The notes beneath the pieces were generated by a model that worked only from the letters and a program-made list of their open reading frames with translations, was not told the origin of the DNA and ran no database searches. 64,000 bases of DNA from Nostoc sp. CHAB 5834 (GTDB lineage: Bacteria; Cyanobacteriota; Cyanobacteriia; Cyanobacteriales; Nostocaceae): NCBI GenBank assembly GCA_020829485.1, contig JAIVFU010000013.1, forward strand, positions 53,381 through 117,380, read 5' to 3'. The translations under genes and the position numbers were made by a program. Position 1 is the stretch's first letter; every line of letters begins with the position of its first letter. This document shows positions 25,612 to 36,113 of the stretch, piece after piece.

Positions 25612-27126
25612 CTAAGCGAGATTCAAGAAACCACTTTGAATCAAGTAGGCGGTATAAGTCATAAACAATTGAGAGTCAATTGGAGGACAAGCAATAGAAC
25701 TACCTGCTAGTGCATGGAGAGTATCTTGGCAGCTAATATGGGGTCTTCTAGCTTGTAAGTACAAATCAGGAATAGTCAGTTGTTCATCAGACCAACGTTC
25801 TAGCAAAAATGGCCGCAGAGTGTACAAAGGATTGTCAGCAGAAGTCACATTATTGATTAACTCAGATTGCCATTTTTCGTAAGGAATCATTTCAACTGAA
25901 TAACCGAAAGAGCGTATCCACTCAACTAGCATTTTCAAAGCTGCGGGTTGGGGATGTTGTAAATTGAAAGCCTTACCTATGGATTCTTTTTGGCGTGATA
26001 GATAAACGATCGCTTTACTTACATAATCCACAGGTGACATATCCAACATATAATCTACATCAGGGAAATATCCCATTTGTAGACAGCCTTTGGTCATCAA
26101 ATTGATAAAGTCATGTGTGTTACAAATGCCTGTTTTGCTATCACCTGAAATCAGTGGTGGTCTGTGGATAGTTACAGGCAGTCCACGGTCACGAGCAATT
26201 TTGACTAACTTTTCGGCTACCCATTTTGTTTGTGAGTAACCAAGATAAATACCTTCCCAATGATTGAATTCATCCTGCTCTTTGACAACCTTACCAGCAT
26301 AAGCAGTGGATTCAAAAACAGCAACACTAGAAACGTAATGTACAGGCTTGACTTTAATTTGACAAGCCAATCTCAAAACTTCTTGTGTTCCTAAAACATT
26401 GGCTGCTTTCAGTGCAGAGTATGGGAAAACATAATTCAACAAAGCAGCACTATGATAAATAGTATCAATATTGGCAGCTAAAATTTGAAACTGTTCCGAA
26501 CCAATACCTAACAATGGCTGAGATAAATCGCCGACAATCGGAATAATTCTGGATTTAAATTCTTCCTGCCAAATTGCATACTGTTGCAAATTATTTTGGA
26601 GTTTGCTTTTGCCTTCTTCAGCATTAGCAGCACGCACTAAGCAATAGATATCCGCATTAGTTTCCTGTAGCAATTCTCGGATGATAAAAGCTCCTAAAAA
26701 GCCTGTTCCTCCAGTTAAAAAGATGTTCTTGGGTTCACCCACAAGCACATTAGATGCAGCACCAGGATGGATGGTAGGATCAAGAACAGCCTCAGCACCT
26801 AAATCTAGAACAGAGGGTGGAGTGTTGGCATTAGAGGCTACTACCTTTGTATCTTGAACTGGTGAACCTTCTTGCACTTCTTCAGCTAAACGCTGTGAAA
26901 GAGCCTCAATATTTGGGTAATGCCACAGAAGCAATGGAGAGGGTTGAAATCCGAGCAACTTTTCTAAGTTACTTACTAGAATCATTGCTTGGGCTGAATC
27001 CAACCCATAGTTTTCTAAATGTTCTTTGACATCTATTTCGTCAGTTGCTACTCCTAGCAACTTAGCTAAGTTAGATACCAAAAATATTTGAATATCGTCT
27101 GCGGTGAAAGACTGTTTTATAGTCAT
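25612..27126 (-). CDS. hglB: HglB (HetM), ACP-thioester reductase
   Basis: A 504-residue two-domain protein. An N-terminal acyl carrier domain (1-80) shows [20 protein letters not shown] with the Ser that carries phosphopantetheine. The C-terminal thioester-reductase domain (about 130-500) has the NADPH site [39 protein letters not shown], and the active [12 protein letters not shown] (Y-x3-K). It should release the finished acyl chain from the carrier protein reductively as aldehyde or alcohol, giving the long-chain polyol backbone of heterocyst glycolipids. It starts 2 bp after the preceding gene's stop, so translation is probably coupled. HetI would activate its ACP. Confidence 0.93.
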   Translation of the reverse strand: MTIKQSFTADDIQIFLVSNLAKLLGVATDEIDVKEHLENYGLDSAQAMILVSNLEKLLGFQPSPLLLWHYPNIEALSQRLAEEVQEGSPVQDTKVVASNANTPPSVLDLGAEAVLDPTIHPGAASNVLVGEPKNIFLTGGTGFLGAFIIRELLQETNADIYCLVRAANAEEGKSKLQNNLQQYAIWQEEFKSRIIPIVGDLSQPLLGIGSEQFQILAANIDTIYHSAALLNYVFPYSALKAANVLGTQEVLRLACQIKVKPVHYVSSVAVFESTAYAGKVVKEQDEFNHWEGIYLGYSQTKWVAEKLVKIARDRGLPVTIHRPPLISGDSKTGICNTHDFINLMTKGCLQMGYFPDVDYMLDMSPVDYVSKAIVYLSRQKESIGKAFNLQHPQPAALKMLVEWIRSFGYSVEMIPYEKWQSELINNVTSADNPLYTLRPFLLERWSDEQLTIPDLYLQARRPHISCQDTLHALAGSSIACPPIDSQLFMTYTAYLIQSGFLNLA

Positions 27127-27128
27127 TT

Positions 27129-28805
27129 TTAAAGCTCCAACAATGATGTAGAACGAACAGGGTGATATTGACTGTAATAATCGGAAGCTTGCAGTCCTTG
27201 AATTTTCAAATTTTGAACACGGTACAAAAAGGCTGCACCAGTCATAATTTGATTAGCAACATCAACTACACCACGATTATTTGGTTCAGACAGGTAGGAA
27301 CCGCGTACCCAGTCATTGAAACCGCCCATTGCCGGGCCACACCAAATTTGATAATCGACTTCTCTACCTTTTTCACCAGAACTCGACCAGCGAGAAGATA
27401 ATCCTAAATACCAACGGAAAATCAACGCCATTTTCAGTTTAGGATTATTGACTGCTTTCCCAAGTTTCTCAGGATTCTTTTGGGACAAATAAGCCGCAGT
27501 TCCTTCCCATACTTCGGCAATAGTTTTGCGAAAAACTTGTTTTTCTAATTTCTCTCTTTCTGCAAGGGGGATGCTTTCAATGGAATCATAAGCGCGATAG
27601 AGTTCAAATAATTTCTGCGCTCGCATGGGGAACATTGTACCCCGTTTAAGAACTTGCAATTTGACTCCCATTTCAAACATATCGGCTGCTGGAGCCATTA
27701 TCATATCAGCCATTTCAGCTTGGGCTAGTAACTTTTTGGTATGTTCACAAGCCCCAGATTCAACACATGACTGATTGATTGAGCCAGTCATTATATAAGC
27801 AGCACCCATCATAAAAGCTGCTAATGCTGATTGTGGTGTCCCAATTCCCCCTGCAACGCCGATTCTAATGGGTGTTTGGTAATGATATTGTGCTTGAATT
27901 TCATCCCGCAAGGCAATAATAGAAGGTAATACACAAACCAGGGGACGATTATCTGTATGTCCTCCAGAATCAGCCTCGACGGTAATATCATCAGCCATCG
28001 GAACTTGGGCTGCAAGGGTTGCTTGTAACTCAGTAATTAACCCTTGTTCAAGAAGTTCTTTGATTATTCTGGCTGGTGCTGGTTGCAGAAATTTAGTCGC
28101 AACTTCTCGGCGAGAAATTTTGGCAATGATTTTATTTTTGATTTCAATTTGATTGGCGTTATTCAACCCCAATCCAGCAACCCGGTAATAAACAATGTTG
28201 GGTGTCAAGTCGAGAAATGCAGAGGCTTCTACTGTTCTCACTTGATATTTGAGATATAAATCCACTGCGCGGCGTTCAATCGCAGGTTCGTTAGGACTGT
28301 GGATTAGATTAAATGCGTAGGGCCCTTGAGGTAAGGCTTGTTGAATGCAATTTATGGCTGCTTCCAAACGTTCTGGAGTTAAACCACCTGCACCAAATGA
28401 ACTCAAAATTTGCTCTTTTCCGAGTGCAATGACCATTTCTTCGGAAGCAATTCCGCCAGCCATTGCGCCGGTAACGTAGGCATATTTTACTCCATGAGAG
28501 GAGAGAAAATTCGGATCTCCAAACTGTTGAATACGGATTGGGGCTGCAAATGTTAACAGTTCTACTTGTGCTGTTGTGCCATTATCACCAGGGGATAAAT
28601 AACCCTCATTAGTGACACCGATTTTTCCGGCAACTTTCACGATGTAGCAGGGTTTATTTAACACCATCAATTTATCTTTGATGGTTTGTTTCTCAAAAGA
28701 TACAGTTTCTAAAGAACCTTTCCAAACTTGGTTTTTGTTATGCGACCAAGCGGAGAAGTTAAGACCATTATCGTGTTTACTTAGTACCGTATCTACGGTT
28801 GTCAC
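27129..28805 (-). CDS. PfaD-like enoyl reductase of the Hgl synthase
   Basis: A 558-residue flavin-dependent TIM-barrel protein of the PfaD/nitronate-monooxygenase type. Landmarks: [60 protein letters not shown] with the central GGH and [20 protein letters not shown] plus [18 protein letters not shown]. In polyunsaturated-fatty-acid synthases PfaD acts in trans to reduce the enoyl intermediate on the carrier domain. It lies in the leftward hgl operon, immediately before hglB. In Anabaena naming it probably corresponds to the gene between hglC and hglB (sometimes called hglA), but I am not sure of the symbol. Confidence 0.9.
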   Translation of the reverse strand: MTTVDTVLSKHDNGLNFSAWSHNKNQVWKGSLETVSFEKQTIKDKLMVLNKPCYIVKVAGKIGVTNEGYLSPGDNGTTAQVELLTFAAPIRIQQFGDPNFLSSHGVKYAYVTGAMAGGIASEEMVIALGKEQILSSFGAGGLTPERLEAAINCIQQALPQGPYAFNLIHSPNEPAIERRAVDLYLKYQVRTVEASAFLDLTPNIVYYRVAGLGLNNANQIEIKNKIIAKISRREVATKFLQPAPARIIKELLEQGLITELQATLAAQVPMADDITVEADSGGHTDNRPLVCVLPSIIALRDEIQAQYHYQTPIRIGVAGGIGTPQSALAAFMMGAAYIMTGSINQSCVESGACEHTKKLLAQAEMADMIMAPAADMFEMGVKLQVLKRGTMFPMRAQKLFELYRAYDSIESIPLAEREKLEKQVFRKTIAEVWEGTAAYLSQKNPEKLGKAVNNPKLKMALIFRWYLGLSSRWSSSGEKGREVDYQIWCGPAMGGFNDWVRGSYLSEPNNRGVVDVANQIMTGAAFLYRVQNLKIQGLQASDYYSQYHPVRSTSLLEL

Positions 28806-28865
28806 GGTAGTTATCCCTCGGATTATACAAACAATGGATGATAAAGTTAAAGGAGTCTATATTTT

Positions 28866-29010
28866 CATACCAATTCTCCATGAAGATGGACGTAATAATT
28901 TTTAAACGAACCGCATTCGCGCAGCGTCTCGTTAGAGAAGGACGCAAAGGGCGCAAAGGAAGAGATAAGTTAAGAATTAGTCGGTGCAAGTTGAGAGAGA
29001 ATTGGTATGA
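28866..29010. repeat. Palindromic element between two hgl genes
   Basis: TCATACCAATTCTC at 28866-28879 is inverted exactly at 28997-29010. Inside is the GAACCGC..GGACGCAAAGGGCGCAAAGG repeat type. It fills the space between the KS-CLF-AT gene and the PfaD-like gene. Confidence 0.82.
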
Positions 29011-29014
29011 GATA

Positions 29015-32000
29015 TTAAGATTCGTCGTTAAGTAAGTTTTGGGCGCAAGCTAGTTGTAATTGAATGATTTCGCTCATTTGCTGACTGTAATCTTGTCTAG
29101 CTTGTAAAAAAGCAGTGTGTGCTTTAGTTATCTTTGAATTATTAGCATTGAGCTTTTGATACTGGGTCTTATTTAAATCAAACATGCTGATGATGCTACT
29201 AATTTTTTGAGTTCTGACGGGTGGGAAAGAAACAGGAATTGGCTGTCTAATTGCGCTTGACTCAGAAGATTGTAATTGTTCTCTCGGTTCAAAAACGTTA
29301 TCAATGATATTTTTCGGTTTTACTTCTTCTGGCTGAGGCAAGATGTTAGGGGAGTAATTCTCTTCTGTGGTTATTTGGTTGGAAATATTAAGAGAATCTG
29401 TGATTTCAGATGGTTGGAGATTAGGTATCTTTGGATGCTGTATTTTGAAGCGATCGCTCCTAAGATCCCCAGCAAAATCTTCAACAAGTTTACGATTTTC
29501 TTCGCTCAAAATTGTAGCTGCGATCGCTTTCCCACCCAAGGTAACTGTTCTCAATGTTGCTTTACTTGAATTAGCACTTTCTTGGGCTTTGCTGTACAAC
29601 GGTGATAAATCCACGTTCACCTGATGACTGAGTAGTTTTGCTAATGCTTTGACCATCGAAGCATGGTCATCCATTCCCCTACGATTTAGAGAAACTGTAA
29701 TGTGTTCTTTGCTGCCGAGAATTTTATCAATCCATCGTGAACAAACACTACCCGCGCCTGCTTCTAAAAATATTTTGACCCCATCGCCGTAGACACGATT
29801 TACTAATTGCGGAAAATCAAGTTCTTGGCACAATCCTTTAGCGATGTTATGCGCGATGGCTTCTCTACGAGAGGCTTCGCCAACGCCAACGCCAAGGGCG
29901 AACGCATCACTATCAAGTACAATTGGTTGATAATCGGCGGCTGAGTAAAAAACGATACCGGGAAGATTTTGCGATGGTAAGGTGTTTACCTTCTTGATTT
30001 CCTCGTACTGCGATCGCATCGCTTCACAATGTATCACATGGTCGAAGGGAGCGGGGAAAGAATTGCAACCTAAAGTTTGAATCACTCGCTTGCAGGCTGC
30101 ATCTTCACCAGCAATTAATACTTCTTCTGGTGTGTTGATTTGAGTTAAGTAGACGCGATTCTCATGTTTCAGGCATTCTCTAACTTGAGATGGAGTAGCC
30201 ATGAGAACATAGGTATTCCAAAAATTGTTGTTTGGTGAATCTGTTAATCCCCAATATTCCCGCACAGCATTTTTCGGCCCAGATAATTTATCGCCAAATA
30301 GAGGTGATGAATTTAAGGTGTTACTTCCGCCCTCAAAATCACTCCAAACCCCTTGGGCAACCATCATACTAGTTTCACCCAAGCTATACCCAAATACAGA
30401 TTGCGGCTTGACTTGAAAATCATCTCGGAAAATTGCTGTCATGTATCTAGCAAAGGCGATTTCACTTTCAAACATTGCCAGTGAATCATCTAACAATTGC
30501 TTTTCGAGTGTTTCTAGTTGTCTAGTCGTCAATTTAGGTAAGCTTCTGGGATAAACCAACTTTTCAACATCAGCAGCCCGATTGTAGAGATTGTTACTTT
30601 TTAAGTCCTCGAAGACTTTAGGAAATAAGCGAAAAACAGTCCGACCAATGCCAATATAAGAATTGACTGCTGCGGGGTAAACGTAAGCAACTGCTCCAGT
30701 TTTACCCAATGGTTTTGCTGTGAAATAACTTCCTATTGGTGTTTGCCAATCTGTGCCGTTTTCAAAGGCATTATTTATACCTTTACGGGCAGATTCAATT
30801 TCTTTGAGTAAATCTTTTGTGTTACGTCCTGTAATTGATAAGACGTATTTTGGATTAGAATGCTGTTGAAAAGTAGCGAATGTTTCGCTGGCGGTAGCTG
30901 ATAAAGAAGAACTCGCTTCTATGGTATTTTGGAGATTGTTGAGAAGATCGGAGATGGTGGTGCGATCGCTAACTGCTATAGGAAACAGATGAAAAGGCAT
31001 TTGTTGCAAATATCTGTTGTCGCGTTCCTCTTGGCTAGGTTCTTCCGATAAGATTAAATGGGCGTAACTGCCATCTATACCCATGCTATTAATTGCTGCT
31101 ATTCTGCGTGTGCCGCCTTTATCGACAAACCAAGGTCTTGATTCCATTGCCACATAGAAAGGGCTACCTTCCCATACTTGCGGTGTTTTGACACCAGACC
31201 ATTTGGGTGTGGCGGGAATATACCTGTAATAAAGACAGAGAGCGGTTTTGATTAAGCTAGCAATTCCCGATGCTGTATAGGTGTGACCGATATTGGCTTT
31301 GACGCTGCCCAATGCACAGTGCAGACCGTTGCCCACTTTCGGATAAGCTTGGAGTAAACCTGTGATTTCGGCTTCATCTTCCTGGGGAACGCCGCTACCG
31401 AAGACTTCCACATAGTTAACCTCTGTGGGTTGAATTTCCGCCATCTCGAAAGCTTGTTTGCAGACATTGCTGATAGCTGAAGCATCAGGTTTTACCAAAG
31501 CATCACTTAAAGTAGAATTACCTTGTGCGAAACTCATGGCATCAATTACTGCATAGATGCGTTCGTTGTCTTCTTTAGCAGCTTCGTAGCGCTTGAGGAC
31601 GACAGCACCTGCACCTTCGCCAACCGTCCAGCCATTAGCTTGTTGGTCATAACCCAACGTATTGACACCCGTATTAATTGGGGCAAATTGGCTGCGGAAT
31701 AAGACGTTTTCTACACCACCGGCTAAATCTACCGCACCCACAACCACTGCGTCTACTTCTCCAGTAGCGAGTAGCATTTGGGCAACTTCCAACGCTTTGA
31801 GAGCAGAATTTTCGCCAGCGCTGACGGTGAATGCAGGGCCAGTGAAATTCCACAAAGCAGAAATCCGACTCGCCATGATGTTGGCGATGTGACTCACATA
31901 TTCGCCGATTTCTACAGGTTGGTGAATGCTATCTTTAACAATGGTTTCCAGTTGCGCCAGGTGTTCAGCAGGTAGAGAAATTCCTTGGTTGAGTAAGCCG

Positions 32001-33808
32001 TCCTTAACTTGCCAAGAGAGATTCCATCTTTGCTGTAGCTGATGCACGGAAAATTCTGTCTCGGCGGCGACTATAACCGCTACATTGCCGCCTTCCTGTA
32101 GTTTCGCATCTTTTAGGGCGCGATCGCTAACTTTCAGAAGCAACAATTGTTGTGGGTTTAATTTCTCTATCTCATTCGGTGGGATTTTGCACGATAAAGT
32201 ATCGATTTCAAAATCTTTAATGTATGCTCCTAGTGGTGCTTTACCGTCTGTTAAACCGTACTCTTTCAAGACACTTTCTTGATTTTCTATACCATGCCAT
32301 CTTTGAGGCGGTAGAGAAGTAAAATGCTGTGTTCCATCATAAATACTCCGTTCAAAAGCATCTAAGCCATTGCAGTTACCAAAAAAGGCATCCATGCCAA
32401 CAATGGCAACTTTGGTAGGTGGAACAGGTGGAGTTGATTCAACTGATTCTGTTGTAGTTCCTTGTTCTAAAATCAGATGAGAATTAGTACCGCCAAAACC
32501 AAAAGCACTGATAGCCGCCCGTTTAATTGGTGCGTTATTATTCGGCCATGCTGTAGCTGTTCTAACAATTTTATCGGCGGAAATTGTACCTTTTTCTGAT
32601 GTTAAAGGTTCAGAAACATTCATAGTTGCTGGAATTACACCATGAGACATACTCAAAATCACCTTAGTCAAGCCAACCATGCCAGCAGCAGTTAGCAAGT
32701 GACCTGTATTTGCTTTGGCAGAACCCACCAGAGGCGCAGCTTGATTTTGACCAAAGAATGTTTCGATGGAGTTAAATTCGGTTGTATCTCCTAGTAATGT
32801 GCCAGTGGCGTGACACTCTAAATAATCAATTGTTTTGGGACTAAATTTCGCCTCATTATAGGCTCGCTCAAAAGCTAAAACTTGCCCTTTAGGATTCGGA
32901 CTCAGTAAATGTTTACCTTTGCCATCATTCGAGAGTCCATTACCGCAGATAGTGGCGAGAATATTATCATCATCTCTAACTGCATCAGAATATCTCTTCA
33001 GCATTACCATCCCAACACCATCGGCGGGAATTAGCCCTCTAGAGGATTTATCTAAGGGGCGGCTGATACCGTTTTCTGCATACCCTTGAACACCGGAAAA
33101 TAACATTCGCACGAATAAGGAATCTGCACAACTGATGGCTCCAGCTAACATAACATCAGCTTTGTGTGACCACAAGTAATGAGATGCTAGTTTAATAGCA
33201 TAAAATGAGGACGAACAAGCAGCATCCAGACATAAATTAATCTGGGATAGAGATAAAGCTTGAGCAACGATAGATGCTGGTAAACCAGATATCATCGCAT
33301 TGTATAAAGACGCTTTAGTTGCACTTGGGACAGTTAAATCAAAGTCTTCATACTGCAAAAGTTCTCTAACGGCAGGATTAATAGCTTGCTGGTAAATTGG
33401 AGAGAATAATTGATTAGATAATTTTGTCGGGAATGATAAATTACCTAAAATTACGCCGCATTTTGCCAAGACAGTTTGATTACCCCAATAACCACTTTGT
33501 ACAATTGCTTGTTTAGCGGCATACAATGACCATTTGAAGGTGTTATCTAAACTGTCAACAAATTCTGATGGTAGATTGTATTCAGATGGATTAAACTGGA
33601 AGTCGCGGATGTAACCGCCTTTAAGAGAATAAGTTTTGTCTGGTGTACCTTTAACTGGATTGTGAAATATTGTCGGATCTACTCCGATTTCTTCGACGGT
33701 TGCAGAGGATGTCGAATCTTTTTGATTAACAATGTTTTGCCAGTATTCTTCAGGGTTTTTAGCATCGGGGAATAGGCATGATAATGCGATGATGGCTATT
33801 TTTTCCAC
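29015..33808 (-). CDS. Hgl synthase subunit: KS, chain-length-factor-like KS, AT
   Basis: A 1597-residue multidomain protein. The first ketosynthase (about 1-450) has active LCLDAACSSSFYAIKLAS, ECHATGTLLGDTTEF and KANTGHLLTAAG (Cys-His-His). The second KS-like domain (about 465-930) reads FTVSAGENSALKALEVAQML where the Cys should be, so it lost the nucleophile, as in chain-length factors; it keeps GSVKANIGHTYTASG. A diverged acyltransferase domain follows (about 1040-1400; SVFGYSLGETSMMVAQG with the GxSxG serine). The C-terminal 150 residues are linker and helix. KS-CLF as in PfaC and AT as in PfaB. Probably the gene called hglC in Anabaena; this is from order, not certain. Residues near 1310-1325 are encoded by a repeat (29852-29906). 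Confidence 0.88.
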   Translation of the reverse strand: MEKIAIIALSCLFPDAKNPEEYWQNIVNQKDSTSSATVEEIGVDPTIFHNPVKGTPDKTYSLKGGYIRDFQFNPSEYNLPSEFVDSLDNTFKWSLYAAKQAIVQSGYWGNQTVLAKCGVILGNLSFPTKLSNQLFSPIYQQAINPAVRELLQYEDFDLTVPSATKASLYNAMISGLPASIVAQALSLSQINLCLDAACSSSFYAIKLASHYLWSHKADVMLAGAISCADSLFVRMLFSGVQGYAENGISRPLDKSSRGLIPADGVGMVMLKRYSDAVRDDDNILATICGNGLSNDGKGKHLLSPNPKGQVLAFERAYNEAKFSPKTIDYLECHATGTLLGDTTEFNSIETFFGQNQAAPLVGSAKANTGHLLTAAGMVGLTKVILSMSHGVIPATMNVSEPLTSEKGTISADKIVRTATAWPNNNAPIKRAAISAFGFGGTNSHLILEQGTTTESVESTPPVPPTKVAIVGMDAFFGNCNGLDAFERSIYDGTQHFTSLPPQRWHGIENQESVLKEYGLTDGKAPLGAYIKDFEIDTLSCKIPPNEIEKLNPQQLLLLKVSDRALKDAKLQEGGNVAVIVAAETEFSVHQLQQRWNLSWQVKDGLLNQGISLPAEHLAQLETIVKDSIHQPVEIGEYVSHIANIMASRISALWNFTGPAFTVSAGENSALKALEVAQMLLATGEVDAVVVGAVDLAGGVENVLFRSQFAPINTGVNTLGYDQQANGWTVGEGAGAVVLKRYEAAKEDNERIYAVIDAMSFAQGNSTLSDALVKPDASAISNVCKQAFEMAEIQPTEVNYVEVFGSGVPQEDEAEITGLLQAYPKVGNGLHCALGSVKANIGHTYTASGIASLIKTALCLYYRYIPATPKWSGVKTPQVWEGSPFYVAMESRPWFVDKGGTRRIAAINSMGIDGSYAHLILSEEPSQEERDNRYLQQMPFHLFPIAVSDRTTISDLLNNLQNTIEASSSLSATASETFATFQQHSNPKYVLSITGRNTKDLLKEIESARKGINNAFENGTDWQTPIGSYFTAKPLGKTGAVAYVYPAAVNSYIGIGRTVFRLFPKVFEDLKSNNLYNRAADVEKLVYPRSLPKLTTRQLETLEKQLLDDSLAMFESEIAFARYMTAIFRDDFQVKPQSVFGYSLGETSMMVAQGVWSDFEGGSNTLNSSPLFGDKLSGPKNAVREYWGLTDSPNNNFWNTYVLMATPSQVRECLKHENRVYLTQINTPEEVLIAGEDAACKRVIQTLGCNSFPAPFDHVIHCEAMRSQYEEIKKVNTLPSQNLPGIVFYSAADYQPIVLDSDAFALGVGVGEASRREAIAHNIAKGLCQELDFPQLVNRVYGDGVKIFLEAGAGSVCSRWIDKILGSKEHITVSLNRRGMDDHASMVKALAKLLSHQVNVDLSPLYSKAQESANSSKATLRTVTLGGKAIAATILSEENRKLVEDFAGDLRSDRFKIQHPKIPNLQPSEITDSLNISNQITTEENYSPNILPQPEEVKPKNIIDNVFEPREQLQSSESSAIRQPIPVSFPPVRTQKISSIISMFDLNKTQYQKLNANNSKITKAHTAFLQARQDYSQQMSEIIQLQLACAQNLLNDES

Positions 33809-34112
33809 GATTTATATGCTCCGAGTTTGGGTATTTAGCAAGAGATAATTAAAAGGCAGGATTTACGCTGTTCCCCAAACTTTGAACGAGGCAAGTTATA
33901 GCAATCCTAAGATTAAGCTAGCTTTGATAGTTTGCAGTAAAGACTTTATTGCTTAGTACAACATTTCATGAATTCTCTGCGAACCTTTGCGTTTCCCTTT
34001 GCGCCCCTTTGCGTTTAAAATTTAACCCTCAACTCGCCACGAGTTCACACAAATCTGTACTTATAAAACAAGGACTAAAGTCCTTACTACAAACTTTGAA
34101 TTTCACAGATTA
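33809..34112. repeat. Spacer with CAAAGG-type repeat
   Basis: A 304-bp gap inside the hgl run. It contains TTTGCGTTTCCCTTTGCGCC-type repeats (about 33975-34015), the same family as those in the other hgl gaps, and no gene. A promoter for the downstream KS-CLF-AT gene is possible but not visible. Confidence 0.6.
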
Positions 34113-35840
34113 CTAGCTTCTGAGCATTTTCATTGACCAAATAATGGCATGAGCGCCGAGCATTCGTGAGTATATTTTACCTTGGCGATCGTGTATGATA
34201 AAGTTTGCGATCGCACTGCTTGGTGTCTTAGCTAGTACTTCACAAGAAACGTAAAATGTTTCGTTATGTGGTATCGCTTCAAACTGTTCAAATTTTTCTA
34301 CTTTTCCAGGTAAACAACCTTCTTGATGAAAGTGTTGTGTCCAAATCCATAAGGCGTGCATACTCAAGTCAGTGGTGTAAGGATTAACCCATTGCACGGG
34401 GAACTGTCCTTGTTCCTGTGCAGTGAGTTCTGTCCACAGACATTCTGTTGTGATTTTTTCAGGGCTGATGTTTAAGACTCTTTTGATTTCTTGAAAACCG
34501 GGGCCGTGAAATAATGTAGCCCCACCATTTTGGTAAAAATCTTTTCCTGTCGCAGTGATAATATTATCTTCTTCAAGATTGAGAGATTCATAAGTGGGTA
34601 CATCTGGGATTTCTCGCTGGAGATTGAGTTGAGCGCTAAAATGAAAATGGATTCTGCCTTCTGGATTTTTACTCGAAATTTTAGCTTTAAGTTCGATTCT
34701 TTCAAGATTAACTTTAGAAATTTCTTCTATCTCTAAAATATGTTCTTTCGCTAATGTTTCATTGAAAGTAATCCCCTTTAAAACTTTGAAATCTTGGTAA
34801 TTAAACAACCGATAACCAGGATATAATTGTTCAGAAGCATTGATAATCCATGTCATTGCACAAGTTGCTGGTAAAACTGGAGAACCAGCAATAGTATGAT
34901 CGTGTAAAAATGGATTAGCCTCTAATGTCATTTGGCGGCGAATACGATAAGTTCGTAGTTCTGAATGTAGTTCTGTAGCCATTGGAACTAGTGGACTACC
35001 AATAACAACTTGTGCGGTTGCATGGTTGGCATTATCCATTTCTTTAACCAGCATTTGCGCCCCAACTGCAATCGGAATTATTTCAATTTTTCGCTCTTGA
35101 AAAATCTTCTTTAATTCTGCTGTCACCATCCCACTATCCCAAGCGCCCCAGTTGATAGCGACTACATGACAAGAGGGATAAGTTTGCTTAAATATATGGG
35201 CTGATTTGTTCAGAATTTCATTTGCGATCGCATAATCAGATTGTCCAGGATTTCCGTAAAAGCCTGTTACTGAAGAAAACAAAACTAGATGCTGAAGTTG
35301 ATTAGGATTGACGCAAGTTAGCAGGTTTTCTAAACCTTGAACTTTGGCGGTGTAAACTTTTTCAAAATCCTCTTGTGTTTTCTTTTCAATTAACTTATCA
35401 GCTAAGTTTCCAGCGCCGTGGATAATTCCTGTAATTGGGCCAAGATGTTGCACAGCAGTGGCAAGTTTTTCTTGTAAAGCTGGCGTATCTGTGACATCGA
35501 CGCTGATATATTCGGCTTTAGCTCCTGTTTTTTCAATTGCTGCAAGAGTCTTTTTAATTTCGCGGCTGGAGGTTATTTTGTTATATATTTTTTGCACATT
35601 CATGGGTGTGGGCTTCTCTCCTTGAGAAAGAAGATTTTCCATGATGCATTTTTTCAATGCGGATTCATCAGAATTTTGAGCATAATCTGGCTCGGTTTCT
35701 AATAGTTCGGAGCGACCGAGGAGGATGAATTTGCAGGGTTGCTGTTGGGCTAATCTAATAGTACACTCAGCCGTAATCCCTTTTGCACCGCCGCTCACGA
35801 CAAAGACAGATGATGGACTAAGCTGGGCTGTTTGTGTCAT
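34113..35840 (-). CDS. Hgl synthase subunit: ketoreductase plus dehydratase-like domain
   Basis: A 575-residue protein. The N-terminal half is the catalytic part of a type I PKS/PfaA ketoreductase: SSVFVVSGGAKGITAECTIR (NADPH site), IIHGAGNLADKLIEKK and FYGNPGQSDYAIANEIL with the Tyr-x3-Asn. The C-terminal half (about 290-570) is a double-hotdog dehydratase-like domain with HDHTIAGSPVLPATCAMTWI (His of HxxxGxxxxP) and GATLFHGPGFQEIK. The structural half of a PfaA-type ketoreductase is not here but at the C-terminus of the upstream hglE product. The order suggests Anabaena hglD or its neighbour; symbol left open. Confidence 0.87.
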   Translation of the reverse strand: MTQTAQLSPSSVFVVSGGAKGITAECTIRLAQQQPCKFILLGRSELLETEPDYAQNSDESALKKCIMENLLSQGEKPTPMNVQKIYNKITSSREIKKTLAAIEKTGAKAEYISVDVTDTPALQEKLATAVQHLGPITGIIHGAGNLADKLIEKKTQEDFEKVYTAKVQGLENLLTCVNPNQLQHLVLFSSVTGFYGNPGQSDYAIANEILNKSAHIFKQTYPSCHVVAINWGAWDSGMVTAELKKIFQERKIEIIPIAVGAQMLVKEMDNANHATAQVVIGSPLVPMATELHSELRTYRIRRQMTLEANPFLHDHTIAGSPVLPATCAMTWIINASEQLYPGYRLFNYQDFKVLKGITFNETLAKEHILEIEEISKVNLERIELKAKISSKNPEGRIHFHFSAQLNLQREIPDVPTYESLNLEEDNIITATGKDFYQNGGATLFHGPGFQEIKRVLNISPEKITTECLWTELTAQEQGQFPVQWVNPYTTDLSMHALWIWTQHFHQEGCLPGKVEKFEQFEAIPHNETFYVSCEVLAKTPSSAIANFIIHDRQGKIYSRMLGAHAIIWSMKMLRS

Positions 35841-36113
35841 AAATCCTCGTGAATACCTGCATAAATTGGGTTTTTTGGATATACGAACCGCAAAGGGCGC
35901 AAAGGACGCAAAGTAAGAGAGATAAGCAATATTCTTGTAGTAGCAAGAAAGTAAAAAGCATACTAATAGCAGTCTTAAAAATTTGTGAAATTCTCTGTTT
36001 ATTTCTTTTCTTCTCTACGAGACGCTGCGCGAATGCGCTCTTTGCGTCCTTTGCGGTTCGTTAAAAACAGGAATTTTCACAACTCAAATAAGACTGCTAT
36101 ATCAAAGAACTAA
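35841..36113. repeat. Palindromic repeat at the split within the ketoreductase
   Basis: CGAACCGCAAAGGGCGCAAA near 35884 is inverted as TTTGCGTCCTTTGCGGTTCG ending at 36060, about 180 bp end to end. It lies between hglE and the KR-DH gene. Copies of this family occur at 22160-22195, 28908-28960 and 33970-34015. Confidence 0.8.
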
